Positions 36,551 through 44,964 of a DNA stretch of 64,000 nt are shown here, piece after piece (within the stretch, counting starts at the first letter, position 1; the number at the start of each line of letters is the position of its first letter). The notes under the pieces were generated by a model. That model was not told the DNA's origin. It searched no databases and saw only the letters and a list, made by a program, of their open reading frames with translations. Source of the DNA: Paracoccus aminophilus JCM 7686 (GTDB taxonomy: Bacteria; Pseudomonadota; Alphaproteobacteria; Rhodobacterales; Rhodobacteraceae). Location of the stretch: positions 2,020,001-2,084,000 of the forward strand of contig NC_022041.1 in the NCBI RefSeq assembly GCF_000444995.1, written 5' to 3'. The position numbers and the translations under genes were made by a program.

Positions 36551-37101
36551 CCGATGATGACCTTGCCGACGAGGCTCGGCGCAAATTCGCAGCCGCGATC
36601 CCCGGCTGAGCGCCGTTGCTGGTCGCGATCGGTATATTCGCCAAGCGGTGTCATATTGCGGATGTCGAGCGGGCTCTCGGCGCGGATCTCGAGATATTCG
36701 AGCTCGGCAGTCTGGACCTTTTTGACATCGCGGATCCTGCCCCGATGCATCGAGACCATCGGCCCGACCGGCACGCCGCCGGAATAGAGCTGCAGGTATT
36801 GCTGGATCGGACGCCCCCACCATTCGGCGCGGTTGTCGAGCGCCGCAAGCAGGAGCGGCAGAGGGTTCTTGCCGATGCGATAGATCGCGGGCACCGCCTC
36901 CAACGGACCACCGGATTCGATCGCCGCCGCTTGGACCCAGTCATGGGCGGGTTGCCAGGTGACCCCGCCGAGCGTGTCCGGCGTGCTACCCTCGATCAGC
37001 CGATAGCTCGCGCTGGCAAAGGCAACATGGAACAGGCGTCGACACTCGACCAGCTCGCGATTGGCGTCGAGAAGCGCGACCTGCGCAGGGGTGAAAGCCA
37101 A
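36535..37101 (-). CDS. Phage minor tail protein
   Basis: A 188-residue protein from a TTG at 37101 with AAGGA about ten bases before; no ATG is available. The body LIEGSTPDTLGGVTWQPAHD and YIEIRAESPLDI-like C-terminal region resembles the GTA-type DUF2163 or tail-distal proteins, but assignment rests mainly on its place between the tail protein at 37.4 kb and the NlpC-like gene. Confidence 0.65.
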   Translation of the reverse strand: MAFTPAQVALLDANRELVECRRLFHVAFASASYRLIEGSTPDTLGGVTWQPAHDWVQAAAIESGGPLEAVPAIYRIGKNPLPLLLAALDNRAEWWGRPIQQYLQLYSGGVPVGPMVSMHRGRIRDVKKVQTAELEYLEIRAESPLDIRNMTPLGEYTDRDQQRRSAGDRGCEFAPSLVGKVIIGWLRG

Positions 37102-37181
37102 GACAAAATGTTCCTTTTTCTGGACTTCCTTGGAGTGGCGCGCGTAACTGGCGCACACATCAACAACGAATGGACAGGTTC

Positions 37182-37367
37182 ATGGCGTCAAATGACGACA
37201 ATATTCGCGCGGCAATTCATCAAGCCATTCTGCTGGTCGATGAGATTGCAAGGATCACGGTCGAGGATCACCCCTACCGGGCCAACACCCTTTCAGCGCT
37301 GCGGCAATCTTTGCGCACAGCTAAGGATGCAGCCTTTCCAGAGCTTTCTTGTGCGGTAATCCCATGA
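37182..37367 (+). CDS. Plus-strand cargo gene in the tail operon, unknown function
   Basis: A 61-residue helical protein (MASNDDNIRAAIHQAILLVD, RANTLSALRQSLRTAKDAAF) encoded against the direction of the late operon, with AGG before the ATG; a start four codons earlier is possible. Its isolation and orientation are those of a lysogeny-expressed moron. Confidence 0.55.
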   Translation: MASNDDNIRAAIHQAILLVDEIARITVEDHPYRANTLSALRQSLRTAKDAAFPELSCAVIP

Positions 37368-37376
37368 TGCACGCAC

Positions 37377-38057
37377 TCACGATCGATCAAACGCCTCGAC
37401 AAAGTTGACGGTGACCTGCTGGCCCCATTTGAGGTTCTCGCGTACCCGCCGCCCCTCATCGTCCGAGGCAAAGCGGCCATAGAACCGCGGCGGATCTGTG
37501 ACGAGCCGGACGCCAAGCGGCAGGTTCGCGCGCAGCGGCGGCTCGAACGAGACCTGACCGCCGGGCTGGCTGCCGGTCACGCGATAGAGAAATCCATCGC
37601 GCGAGAACATGTCGCCGGGGCGCAGGTTCGGGCGCGTCGGATTGCTGGTCTCGGTCACGAAAGAGGTCGCGCCGGCCGAGGCCGCCGCTTTGAGCAGGAG
37701 ATCCTGCATGCCGCTGGTCGGATCCGCGAATCCCGTGCCGTCCGAGAACCAGACGTCATCGTCGAAGGGCCATTGCCGGGGCGCGACCCGCGGGCCGTAG
37801 CGAAACGGATCGCAGATGCAGAGGCTCGCGATATTGGTCCGCCCGCGCATCCGCGTCACCAGCACCTCGAAGGCGCGCAGCCGGTCAGCTTTGAAGGTCT
37901 GGGCAAAGGTCAGCGAGACCTCCCAAACCGCCGAGTTGACCCCGATAATCTGCTCTGATCCGGCAAGGTTGCGCCCGGCGCTGCGCGTGGTCCATTTCAG
38001 AAAGAAATCGGTATCGCGCAGCCCAAGGCCGCAAGGCCATTCGATTATTTCTGACAT
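37377..38057 (-). CDS. Phage tail protein
   Basis: A 226-residue protein with a strand-rich N-terminus (FLKWTTRSAGRNLAGSEQ), a middle FEVLVTRMRGRTN and a C-terminal RVTGSQPGGQVSFEPPLRAN. It lies between the tape measure and minor tail gene, a typical distal-tail position. The specific function is not assignable from motifs alone. Confidence 0.65.
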   Translation of the reverse strand: MSEIIEWPCGLGLRDTDFFLKWTTRSAGRNLAGSEQIIGVNSAVWEVSLTFAQTFKADRLRAFEVLVTRMRGRTNIASLCICDPFRYGPRVAPRQWPFDDDVWFSDGTGFADPTSGMQDLLLKAAASAGATSFVTETSNPTRPNLRPGDMFSRDGFLYRVTGSQPGGQVSFEPPLRANLPLGVRLVTDPPRFYGRFASDDEGRRVRENLKWGQQVTVNFVEAFDRS

Positions 38058-38105
38058 TCACGTTCTCGATGTTAGAATTAATTATTTGCGCGACAGGAGA
38101 TGGCG

Positions 38106-38378
38106 ATGAATGTTTTAGAGCTTGCAAGGAAGGACCCTGCGGCAGTTGCCGCATCGGCGTTTGAGCTTGCAAGAGCCAACTTTTATATTTCCTATGCAAT
38201 CGCGGAAGCGATTAGCTCGTTGGGAAACACACAACGCACTGCTATTCTTCAGGGCCTTGAGTGGACTGTTGACTGTGCGGAGAGCGAAACAACAAGCAAG
38301 CATGTCAAAACTTTGATTGCTATGCTGAGCGGAGAGGAACCTGCGCCACCCGGGCCTCTCCTGTACGTGGTCAAGTAG
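38106..38378 (+). CDS. Plus-strand cargo gene beside the tape measure gene, unknown function
   Basis: A 90-residue helical protein starting MNVLELARKDPAAVAASAFE with AGGAG correctly spaced for the ATG at 38106 rather than 38100. G+C is lower than in the surrounding tail genes. The short hairpin at 38401 follows its stop. Probably a moron expressed from its own promoter in the short upstream gap. Confidence 0.65.
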   Translation: MNVLELARKDPAAVAASAFELARANFYISYAIAEAISSLGNTQRTAILQGLEWTVDCAESETTSKHVKTLIAMLSGEEPAPPGPLLYVVK

Positions 38379-38400
38379 TGCCTCTTTATTTAAAGCGCTC

Positions 38401-38432
38401 GAATATGGTCAGCTCATGCGCTGACCATATTC
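38401..38432. terminator. 13-base hairpin between convergent genes
   Basis: GAATATGGTCAGC and GCTGACCATATTC form a perfect 13-pair stem with a six-base loop. It covers the tape measure stop and follows the plus-strand gene, so it may end both transcripts or only the cargo one. No T-run is present. Confidence 0.65.
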
Positions 38433-41318
38433 CCTGTTGAAACGCAGCCATTGCGAAAAGGCCTGCTGATCGCGCTTGTTGAGACGAGCTTCGAGTTCCG
38501 CGATGCGATCGCGATCAGAATTGCCGTTAATCACGATGCTGGTCTGAGGAGCATAGGAAGAACCGCCCTGTCCCCCGCGCAGCGCGGCCTGTGCTTGCGG
38601 CACGCTCAAGATCCGACCATTGACCGCCGGGACGAATGGCTCCGGCCCGCGCTCGCCCGTCATGTACATCTGACCAGCGGTGACGGGACCGCCATTGGCG
38701 CGGCCCGGAAGGACAGCAGGCGCACCCGCGCCGCGTAGCGCTCCGACCAACTTGTCGCCCCCGCCGAAGATGCTGCCGAACAGCCCGCCAAGCAGCCCTG
38801 AGCCGCCTCCGCCAGAGAATGGCCCAGACCCGAACAGCGCCGCTTCCAGCGCGGCTTTGGCCAGCATCTTGGCGACATTGCCGAGGACATCAGCAAAGCT
38901 GTTGCCCGCCACGATCGCGTCGAGCAGGCCGTCCTTGAGGGTGTCCTGGACGCTCGCCATGAACTGCTGGCGCTCGGCCACCTTGCCTTCCGCAACAGCA
39001 CGCTCATTCGTTGCGATGATGTCAGCCTTTTTGGCCTCGCCCAGAGCCTCAATGGCCTGCTTATAGGTCAGGGTGCTACCGGTCATCAGCGTATCGAGAT
39101 CGACATTGCGACGCTTGGCGTCCGCAACCAACATCATGATGGTCTTTTGCTTTTCGAACTCGCCGTTGATTTCTGCGATGGCGCGCGCCTGATCATCTGG
39201 TTTCAGCTGCTGAGCCTTCACTGCGGCGATTTGGTCAGCTTGCTGCGCAGCAAGTTTGGAACTCTCTTGCTCCGTCAGCAAGTTCTTCGCAAGCTGAGCT
39301 CCATATTCCTTAACCTGCTTTGCAAGGCGCTCCCGTTCCTCAATTTCAGCTGTCAGATCTTTGGCTTGGCCGAATGCGCTCGCCTCAGACTGGCGCCGCT
39401 TGGCATTGATCCCATTGTTGTCGGTCGAAAGCTGCGCAATCGCATTCGCAATATCCTGATTTGATCCAGATCGAACCGGCTCCAAGATCCTTTGGGGCAG
39501 GCTGCCGTAATTGTAGGCTATGCTCGTGAGCGCGGCCTGCTGGCCCGGATCGAATTGCTTCCAACGGACAGCGCCGATGCTATCGATGATTCCGGATTGA
39601 AACTCGCCAATTCGACGACTCAGATCTCGGTTTGCGTCCTCGATCGAGACGGCCATTCCCTTTGTGACCTTTGCGATCGTCCCGTCGGCCAAAGTGACAG
39701 TGTCAGAACCATAGCCCGCGCGGTAAGCGTTGACATCCCATTTCCCGGTTGGCTGATAGCCCTCATACCGCTTTATTACCTCGGAGGCAGAAGCCGTCGA
39801 TTTGATCTTCTGTGCCCACTCGCCCCATTCTTTCGGCGTCGATCCCGTTGCCTGCGCAATGACATCACTGATCAGGCCATTCTGCATCTGGCCGCTAGAA
39901 ATATTCCAGTGCGCGCCGATCTGCTGCTTGAGGCGGCGCTGCATCGCCTGAAACGCCTCATCGTTCGCGACTGCCAGCGACCGGACCTTCTTTTCCTCGT
40001 CATCGAGCAACTTAAGCCGCTCACGCGCAGCTTTCTCGGCCTCGGCAGAGCCAGACTTGATCGCTTCATCCAGCATCTTCTGCGCCGTGAGCCGGTCGTC
40101 AGACAGCTTTTTGAGCTTTTCGGTATCGGTTTGATATTGCTCGACCACGCGGGTCTGCGCGGAACGCAGCGCCTCCGACTGCGATGATGCCATGTCGAAA
40201 TAGGCTTTTGCCTTTTCGGCGAGGCCATCCTTGCCGCCGAAGCGCTCCGCCACCTTATCGGCCCCACCGGCCACATCGATCAGGGCTTGCTGCAGCGCTT
40301 CTGCGGCCTGCTGCACCTTGACCGTGTCCCCGCCCGCTTCCGTCGTAAGCTTCATCGCGGCGGCGAGCTTTTGTGCCTGCGGCCAGCTGAGACGATAGGT
40401 GTCGGCGAGGTTTTTCACCTTCTTTTCGGTGTCGGTCATTTTTCGATCAACATCCGCACCGGAGATCCAGCCGAGACCGGATGCCAGCAAGCCCGCACTC
40501 TCTGCCTTGTCGCCAAAGCCACCGCCAATCGAGCCAATGGATTTGCCGAGGTCTGCCATAGCGGACGAGGCGATTGCCCGGGCAATCGCCGATTGCTGCT
40601 GGAAGAATGACTGTGCCGCACCCGCCGCTTCGCCATAGCGCGCCGCGAGCACGGTGATCGGAGTTTCGGCAGCTTCCACAGCCGCCTTCATCAGATCGGT
40701 CGATTCCTTGACCAGCTTGAGCTTGTCCCCAAACTGCGCGGACGTGTCACTGGCTTTAATCAATGCCGCACCGAGCGGAATGAGAATGGCCGCGGCGGCG
40801 CCCGCAAGCGCACCAACGGCGCCAAATGCCCCCAAAAGTTGAGGGAGCTGCTGGCCCAACGCTTGTGCGGCAGATGTTCCAGCACCAACTTGAACAGCAA
40901 AGTCACCGACCTGCCATCCAACTTGCTGAAGGGTATTGCCACCGCCGCCAACTCGGCGGCTAGCCTGCTCAGAAACCTCCCCTGCCTGCTTCATCTGACG
41001 CGCGGCACGTTCGGTTGCGGCAATATAGGTCTTCTGATCGATCGCACCGACCTTAAGCGCACGGCTCAGCTCTTCGACCTGCTTCTCGTAGGCCTTGGCA
41101 GCGCGATAGGCTGGGTCATAGGTCTTGGCGAGCTTGTCCATCTCGCGGGTGTGCGCACGCAAAGCCTCGGTATTTGTGACTTTTCCCTGGGCATCGACAA
41201 AGGCCTTTTGCGCCTCCTCCCCACGCTTCTTGTAGAAGGCGACGACCTTGTTCGCCTCTCTGACAAGCTGCGAATCGGAAAAGCCAGCCGATACGACAAG
41301 ATCTGGTTCATCAGCCAT
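38409..41318 (-). CDS. Tail tape measure protein with an internal lysozyme-like domain
   Basis: A 969-residue protein in the tape-measure position. Residues 1-130 and 380-450 are coiled-coil; 150-190 include a hydrophobic Ala/Gly/Leu stretch (GALAGAAAAILIPLGAALI). Residues about 510-650 resemble a GH24 lysozyme: a catalytic Glu519 in KRYEGYQ, Asp528 nine residues on, then GYGSDT and FDPGQQAALTSIAYNYG; the Thr expected near 533 in T4 lysozyme is Arg. The tail end has Gly-rich strands. It sets tail length and may open the cell wall during injection. Confidence 0.92.
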   Translation of the reverse strand: MADEPDLVVSAGFSDSQLVREANKVVAFYKKRGEEAQKAFVDAQGKVTNTEALRAHTREMDKLAKTYDPAYRAAKAYEKQVEELSRALKVGAIDQKTYIAATERAARQMKQAGEVSEQASRRVGGGGNTLQQVGWQVGDFAVQVGAGTSAAQALGQQLPQLLGAFGAVGALAGAAAAILIPLGAALIKASDTSAQFGDKLKLVKESTDLMKAAVEAAETPITVLAARYGEAAGAAQSFFQQQSAIARAIASSAMADLGKSIGSIGGGFGDKAESAGLLASGLGWISGADVDRKMTDTEKKVKNLADTYRLSWPQAQKLAAAMKLTTEAGGDTVKVQQAAEALQQALIDVAGGADKVAERFGGKDGLAEKAKAYFDMASSQSEALRSAQTRVVEQYQTDTEKLKKLSDDRLTAQKMLDEAIKSGSAEAEKAARERLKLLDDEEKKVRSLAVANDEAFQAMQRRLKQQIGAHWNISSGQMQNGLISDVIAQATGSTPKEWGEWAQKIKSTASASEVIKRYEGYQPTGKWDVNAYRAGYGSDTVTLADGTIAKVTKGMAVSIEDANRDLSRRIGEFQSGIIDSIGAVRWKQFDPGQQAALTSIAYNYGSLPQRILEPVRSGSNQDIANAIAQLSTDNNGINAKRRQSEASAFGQAKDLTAEIEERERLAKQVKEYGAQLAKNLLTEQESSKLAAQQADQIAAVKAQQLKPDDQARAIAEINGEFEKQKTIMMLVADAKRRNVDLDTLMTGSTLTYKQAIEALGEAKKADIIATNERAVAEGKVAERQQFMASVQDTLKDGLLDAIVAGNSFADVLGNVAKMLAKAALEAALFGSGPFSGGGGSGLLGGLFGSIFGGGDKLVGALRGAGAPAVLPGRANGGPVTAGQMYMTGERGPEPFVPAVNGRILSVPQAQAALRGGQGGSSYAPQTSIVINGNSDRDRIAELEARLNKRDQQAFSQWLRFNREYGQRMS

Positions 41319-41467
41319 CAGAAGCCCTCCACACCCATTGCTGCGAGATCGGAATCGGACAGCTCACCGCCCGCGCCGCGTGTTTTCCAGCCGTTGGCTT
41401 TGCCGTAACCGTCGACCCGGGCCGTGAACTCCCAGACGCTGAGTTGAGCCAAATCGGCGTGGGTCAT
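41318..41467 (-). CDS. Tail assembly chaperone, C-terminal part (likely reached by -1 frameshift)
   Basis: If read from its own ATG at 41467, it encodes 49 residues (MTHADLAQLSVWEFTARVDG...). The same phase continues sensibly upstream as NGQWKFSAIHGLAAAIG, back to a slippery run at 41516-41522 inside the preceding gene. Such a layout is typical of the two-product tail assembly chaperone, made as a short form and a -1 fusion. The stop overlaps the tape measure start (TGATG). An independent start by ATGA coupling is the alternative. Confidence 0.7.
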   Translation of the reverse strand: MTHADLAQLSVWEFTARVDGYGKANGWKTRGAGGELSDSDLAAMGVEGF

Positions 41468-41877
41468 GCCAATGGCGGCTGCGAGGCCGTGGATGGCGCT
41501 GAACTTCCACTGTCCGTTTTTTCGCTGTTCTCCGGTGTCGGCGTCACCGGCCCAGGCTCCCCCACAGGATCATCCGGCGGGCCGTAGAGCGCGTGTCCGA
41601 GAATGGCCTGTGCCGGGACCTTGAACTCGATCAAGGGATGCCGTTCGAATGCAGCGACGACCCGCGCCTGGGCCTCGACGGCGGAAAGTCCGCCGCCAAT
41701 CAGCCCGGCACGAACCGTCTCGAACAGATCTGTTGCCGCCCATTGCCCAAGGTTGATCCGGTTCAGCAAGAACTCGGGACCTGCCTCGGTCTTCTGCTGA
41801 AGCAACTCCAACTGGGCGAGCGGCAGACGGAATGCATGTTCACCACCCGGCCAAATAAGGACCAGCGCTTCCATCAC
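41464..41877 (-). CDS. Tail assembly chaperone, upstream product (GTA gp10-like)
   Basis: A 137-residue protein: EALVLIWPGGEHAFRLPLAQ then LELLQQKTEAGPEFLLNRIN, the pattern of gene-transfer-agent gp10-type tail chaperones, with an unstructured Pro/Glu/Ser tail. The start ATG overlaps the tail tube stop by four bases. The codons GAA AAA ACG near the end create the shift site to the next phase. Confidence 0.78.
   Translation of the reverse strand: MMEALVLIWPGGEHAFRLPLAQLELLQQKTEAGPEFLLNRINLGQWAATDLFETVRAGLIGGGLSAVEAQARVVAAFERHPLIEFKVPAQAILGHALYGPPDDPVGEPGPVTPTPENSEKTDSGSSAPSTASQPPLA
41516..41522 (-). promoter_or_regulatory. Candidate -1 frameshift slippery site
   Basis: Minus strand AAAAAAC within GAA AAA ACG; slipping one base back on the AAA codon gives AAA AAC and opens the C-terminal chaperone phase. 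No stem-loop was modelled. Confidence 0.6.
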
Positions 41878-42323
41878 GGACCCGCTTTCACGAGACGAGC
41901 AGGAACGCCGTCAAATTGAAGCTCGATCGCACAGGTGACTTTCTGACCCTTGGTGCGCTGGTTAGTCAGCGTGGTCAGGAGCGCGGGCCCGACTTCATAT
42001 TCGGTGTCACCGGGCGCTGCGTTCAAATGGCCGGCGCGGATCTGCTTCGGCGCCCCAGAATAGAACCAGTCCAGCATATCGCCGTGCGACTGCTGGGCCC
42101 AGGATCCATCCGCGGACACAGAAACATCGATGCTGCGAACCGCCTTTTCGACATCGAGCGGCAGGCTTTCATCATCGCAATCGCCCGGAACTTCCGAGGT
42201 GTCGACCTGCGCACTCCGCGTGATCGTGACGCCGATCAGGCCGCAAATCCGCGTCCAGGTCGTGCCGTTTTCTGAGGTTTCGAGCACCATCTGCTCGAAC
42301 TTTTCGGTAATGGGCTTCGCCAT
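41874..42323 (-). CDS. Major tail (tube) protein, TP901-1-like
   Basis: A 149-residue protein from the ATG at 42323 with GGAGAGAGA upstream. KPITEKFEQMVLETSENGTT at the start, SVSADGSWAQQSHGDML in the centre and YEVGPALLTTLTNQR after it give a beta-rich tail-tube profile. Placed before the chaperone and tape measure, as in siphoviruses. A terminator hairpin precedes it. Confidence 0.82.
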   Translation of the reverse strand: MAKPITEKFEQMVLETSENGTTWTRICGLIGVTITRSAQVDTSEVPGDCDDESLPLDVEKAVRSIDVSVSADGSWAQQSHGDMLDWFYSGAPKQIRAGHLNAAPGDTEYEVGPALLTTLTNQRTKGQKVTCAIELQFDGVPARLVKAGP

Positions 42324-42339
42324 TGGGTCTCTCTCCATG

Positions 42340-42360
42340 AAAAAGCCGCCCGAAGGCGGC
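42340..42360 (-). terminator. Intra-operon terminator before the tail tube gene
   Basis: GCCGCC, CGAA-type loop, GGCGGC followed by TTTTT on the minus strand, directly before the tail tube ribosome site. Confidence 0.82.
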
Positions 42361-42386
42361 ACCGGATGACAATCTCTGTGAAAAGG

Positions 42387-42593
42387 CTATTCGGCCTTTT
42401 TCCTTCCTGTGCCCGCGCGGCTTGCCGAACTGTTGGCATTCGGCAAGACCTCGGTCGCACGGCCCGCCGCGACCGCCGCATCGATCAGCTCGCGCGGGAA
42501 ATACTGCGGCTCCGGTGACGGATAGACCGACCACCCTGCGTTGCGGATCCGGCTCGAATAGTGAAACTCTCCTTGGAAGACCGCCTTAGCCAT
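42387..42593 (-). CDS. Small phage structural-region protein, unknown function
   Basis: A 68-residue protein (AKAVFQGEFHYSSRIRNAGW, then YFPRELIDAAVAAGRATEV) overlapping the gp10-like gene by eight bases. Similar small proteins occur between head-tail joining and tail tube genes; their role is unclear. Confidence 0.62.
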   Translation of the reverse strand: MAKAVFQGEFHYSSRIRNAGWSVYPSPEPQYFPRELIDAAVAAGRATEVLPNANSSASRAGTGRKKAE

Positions 42594-43032
42594 TGCGCCA
42601 AGCCTCCCTGATCGCCGATTTTACGCGAGCCCTGATCTTCTTCTTGAAGTCAGCTTTCTTCGCTTTCCACGCCGGGAAAAAGAACGGGCGAGCGGGCAGG
42701 CCCGACTTTGTCCCGAATTCGTGGAAACGGGCGTAAAACGCGGTCTTGATGCCCGCATAAATCTTGATCCGCAGGGTGGCATACTGATCGCCTTTGTTCT
42801 TCCCGTTGCGAATGTCGTCGATCATGAAACTGCCCGGAGGCACATCGCCCCATGTCCAGCCGACCGATTTAAGAAGATCACCGTCGCCCGGCTTGAAGTT
42901 GGATCGGATCAGATTACGCATGTACTCGCAGATCTCTTCAGCGCCCTCCTCCATTGCGATTTTAGCGGCGTCAACGGCAACTGCCGGAATCTGCTTGAGT
43001 TTCGCAACGATGCGCGGGTTAAGTTGGGCCAT
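42586..43032 (-). CDS. HK97 gp10-like head-tail joining protein
   Basis: A 148-residue protein with the family's late signature YARFHEFGTKSGLPARPFFF followed by a basic helix (KKADFKKKIRARVKSAIRE). gp10-type proteins complete the neck or tail terminator. It is separated from the other neck genes by two plus-strand genes. Confidence 0.85.
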   Translation of the reverse strand: MAQLNPRIVAKLKQIPAVAVDAAKIAMEEGAEEICEYMRNLIRSNFKPGDGDLLKSVGWTWGDVPPGSFMIDDIRNGKNKGDQYATLRIKIYAGIKTAFYARFHEFGTKSGLPARPFFFPAWKAKKADFKKKIRARVKSAIREAWRNG

Positions 43033-43152
43033 TAAGGAATCCGAGGTAAAGGTGAACTACCTAAAAAGACAGTTTTGTTAGGAAAACGGCTCGTTCACGA
43101 ATCGGTTACTGCTTTGTATGGTAAAAATACATTTTGACCGAGGTGAACCTGA

Positions 43153-43308
43153 ATGCGTGCTTTTTCCTTATTATTAACCGCGATAACAATGCTTCTCTTT
43201 AATTTCGGCGATGCGTCGGCCCATGGCGGCGGCTGCCGAAAGTCGTCTCCCCCTGGCCAATGCTGCCATGCGGACAAGAAAGATGGTGGCCGAGTGCACT
43301 GCCACTGA
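43153..43308 (+). CDS. Small exported Cys/His-rich protein (YHYH-like)
   Basis: A 51-residue protein with a signal peptide (MRAFSLLLTAITMLLFNFGD, cleaved near ASA) and a mature part of only about 30 residues: HGGGCRKSSPPGQCCHADKK, then GGRVHCH. The Cys/His spacing is like YHYH-type domains and may bind metal. It is encoded against the late operon with AGG upstream, low G+C, so a lysogenic moron is likely. Confidence 0.6.
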   Translation: MRAFSLLLTAITMLLFNFGDASAHGGGCRKSSPPGQCCHADKKDGGRVHCH

Positions 43309-43332
43309 TATATTTTAAATGGGAATTTCTAA

Positions 43333-43710
43333 ATGAAATCGCTTTTCTTGGCATCTGTGACTGTATGCATTCTCTCCGGTTGCGCACAAAAACCTGAGGC
43401 TATCCAATCTGCATACGTATCGCCATCCACCTATCAAGGTTGGAGCTGTCAGCAGCTACAATCAGAAGCAATCCGTATCGATAATGCCCTTGCTCGTGCC
43501 TCCAACCAACAAGAAAAAGCACGCAGCAATGATACTGTCGGTGTTATATTTCTTGGGCTTCCAGTTTCATCGCTGTCCGGTGGCAACGTCGCTCCGCAGA
43601 TTGCCGATCTAAAAGGGCGCAAAGAGGTGATCGAGCAGACCCAGATTTCGCAAAAATGCATCGTACTACGAAAAGCTGAGCCAAAGGTGGAAGATAAAAA
43701 ATCCAAGTAG
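43333..43710 (+). CDS. Putative phage-borne lipoprotein
   Basis: A 125-residue protein with a lipobox (SLFLASVTVCILSGC) giving a lipidated Cys17, then SAYVSPSTYQGWSCQQLQSE, a helical middle (IDNALARASNQQEKARS) and DLKGRKEVIEQTQISQKC. I remember similar lipoproteins from other Rhodobacteraceae phages. Expression from the lysogen could alter surface or exclude superinfecting phage; this is inference. A hairpin terminator follows. Confidence 0.75.
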   Translation: MKSLFLASVTVCILSGCAQKPEAIQSAYVSPSTYQGWSCQQLQSEAIRIDNALARASNQQEKARSNDTVGVIFLGLPVSSLSGGNVAPQIADLKGRKEVIEQTQISQKCIVLRKAEPKVEDKKSK

Positions 43711-43721
43711 GAATAAGGAAT

Positions 43722-43743
43722 GCGCCCTTATTGAGGGCGCTTT
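43722..43743 (+). terminator. Terminator after the lipoprotein gene
   Basis: GCGCCCT and AGGGCGC form a seven-pair stem with a five-base loop, then TTT. It sits between convergent stops and may work both ways. Confidence 0.75.
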
Positions 43744-43745
43744 CG

Positions 43746-44132
43746 CTACTCCTCCGCCTCGACCTCGATCTGGACCACGCCATGGACCCAATCCGGATCG
43801 GGGTCATCCATGACGCGAACGAGCGCGATCTCGATCGGATGCATGGTGAGCGCGTCGGTATCGGCCCAGCCCTTGAGGCAAGCGGCGACATCATCGGTCA
43901 GATCCTCGAGCGCGCCCTTGCTCTCGGTTTTCTCCCAAACATCGATCTGGAGCGAGATCACGCGACCCGCGATGCACTCTGCATCGTCTGGCCGCCAATC
44001 GCTCGGTCCAAGCGCGGCATAGGGTGCGGCGGCTTTTTCGGTGGGGCGGTCATAGACCCGTCCCGCGAGCGCGGGCACAGCCGCCTCAATCCGGGCGATG
44101 ACCATGACCCGCAGCTTGCGACCGGCCCTCAC
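43746..44132 (-). CDS. DUF3168-type tail completion protein
   Basis: A 128-residue protein: VIARIEAAVPALAGRVYDRP near the start, then PYAALGPSDWRPDD, ISLQIDVWEKTESKG and MHPIEIALVRVMDDPD. This matches DUF3168 neck proteins. The GTG at 44132 overlaps the stop of the head closure gene (GTGA); an ATG nine codons later is an alternative. Confidence 0.78.
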   Translation of the reverse strand: MRAGRKLRVMVIARIEAAVPALAGRVYDRPTEKAAAPYAALGPSDWRPDDAECIAGRVISLQIDVWEKTESKGALEDLTDDVAACLKGWADTDALTMHPIEIALVRVMDDPDPDWVHGVVQIEVEAEE

Positions 44133-44461
44133 GGCGTGATCACCGCTTCGGCGAGGAACTCGAGATAGGCGCGATCCTCCGTCATGCGGGGCAGCTCCTT
44201 CACATGATAAACCTCGTTGTCAAAGAGACAGCGCCAGGCATTGGTGATCCGGGCCGCATCACTCGACCGGCGAATGATGATCAGGACGGGTGCCCGCGCG
44301 GCCAGCCGAGCCTGCATCACCGCCTCGCCGCCTTTGAGATAGCGAACCCCTGCCCAAAGCGTGAACTCATCGAACCATGCCTGCACGACCTTGCCGTCGG
44401 CATCCTTGCCCTCGATCGGCGACTGGAAGGCAATGCGGCGATCGAGTTTGCCCGCGGTCAT
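44129..44461 (-). CDS. Phage head closure protein
   Basis: A 110-residue protein from the ATG at 44461 that overlaps the connector stop (ATGA). KLDRRIAFQSPIEGKDADGK, VRYLKGGEAVMQARL and DNEVYHVKELPRMTEDR give the SPP1 gp16-type head closure pattern. Confidence 0.82.
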   Translation of the reverse strand: MTAGKLDRRIAFQSPIEGKDADGKVVQAWFDEFTLWAGVRYLKGGEAVMQARLAARAPVLIIIRRSSDAARITNAWRCLFDNEVYHVKELPRMTEDRAYLEFLAEAVITP

Positions 44462-44964
44462 GGCGCCCACCAACGGATCGGCGCGAGCAGTGCATCGACA
44501 GCCATTGGCAGCTCGTGCGGCGCCGTGGACGTGACCGCCTCACGATTCTCATACCAATGCCCGACCAGCAACAGCACCGCGACGCGCAGGCTCGGGCGCA
44601 GCTCTTCCGGCAGCGCCGCCGTAAAGCGCACCGTCGCCGCACCGGCGAGAATGACGCTGCTGCCCCGCGCATCTTGCACTAACTCGCAGGCGATCTCTTC
44701 GCCTTCGGCATCCACGGCGCTGGCCTCGATCACATCCGGCAGCGGCAGGCGATGGCGCCCGAGGCAGGGCAGATCGATCTCCCAAGTCTGGGTCATGATG
44801 CAACGGCCGAGAATGCCGCGATAGCCATCGAGATAGGCTATGGCGGCATCGATATAGCCCTGAACCAGAGCGTTGCTGTCACTGCCGTCGATCCGGCAAT
44901 GTGCCTTGGCATCCTCTAGCGTGACCAGAAGCTCGGTCGGCGCGACCACGAGACGCGGGATCAT
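44458..44964 (-). CDS. Head-tail connector protein (gp6-like)
   Basis: A 168-residue protein opening with LLVTLEDAKAHCRIDGSDSN, the typical helix of gp6-like connectors, followed by IDAAIAYLDGYRGILGRCIM and a C-terminal VAVLLLVGHWYENREAV. It would form the ring under the portal. Confidence 0.85.
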   Translation of the reverse strand: MIPRLVVAPTELLVTLEDAKAHCRIDGSDSNALVQGYIDAAIAYLDGYRGILGRCIMTQTWEIDLPCLGRHRLPLPDVIEASAVDAEGEEIACELVQDARGSSVILAGAATVRFTAALPEELRPSLRVAVLLLVGHWYENREAVTSTAPHELPMAVDALLAPIRWWAP

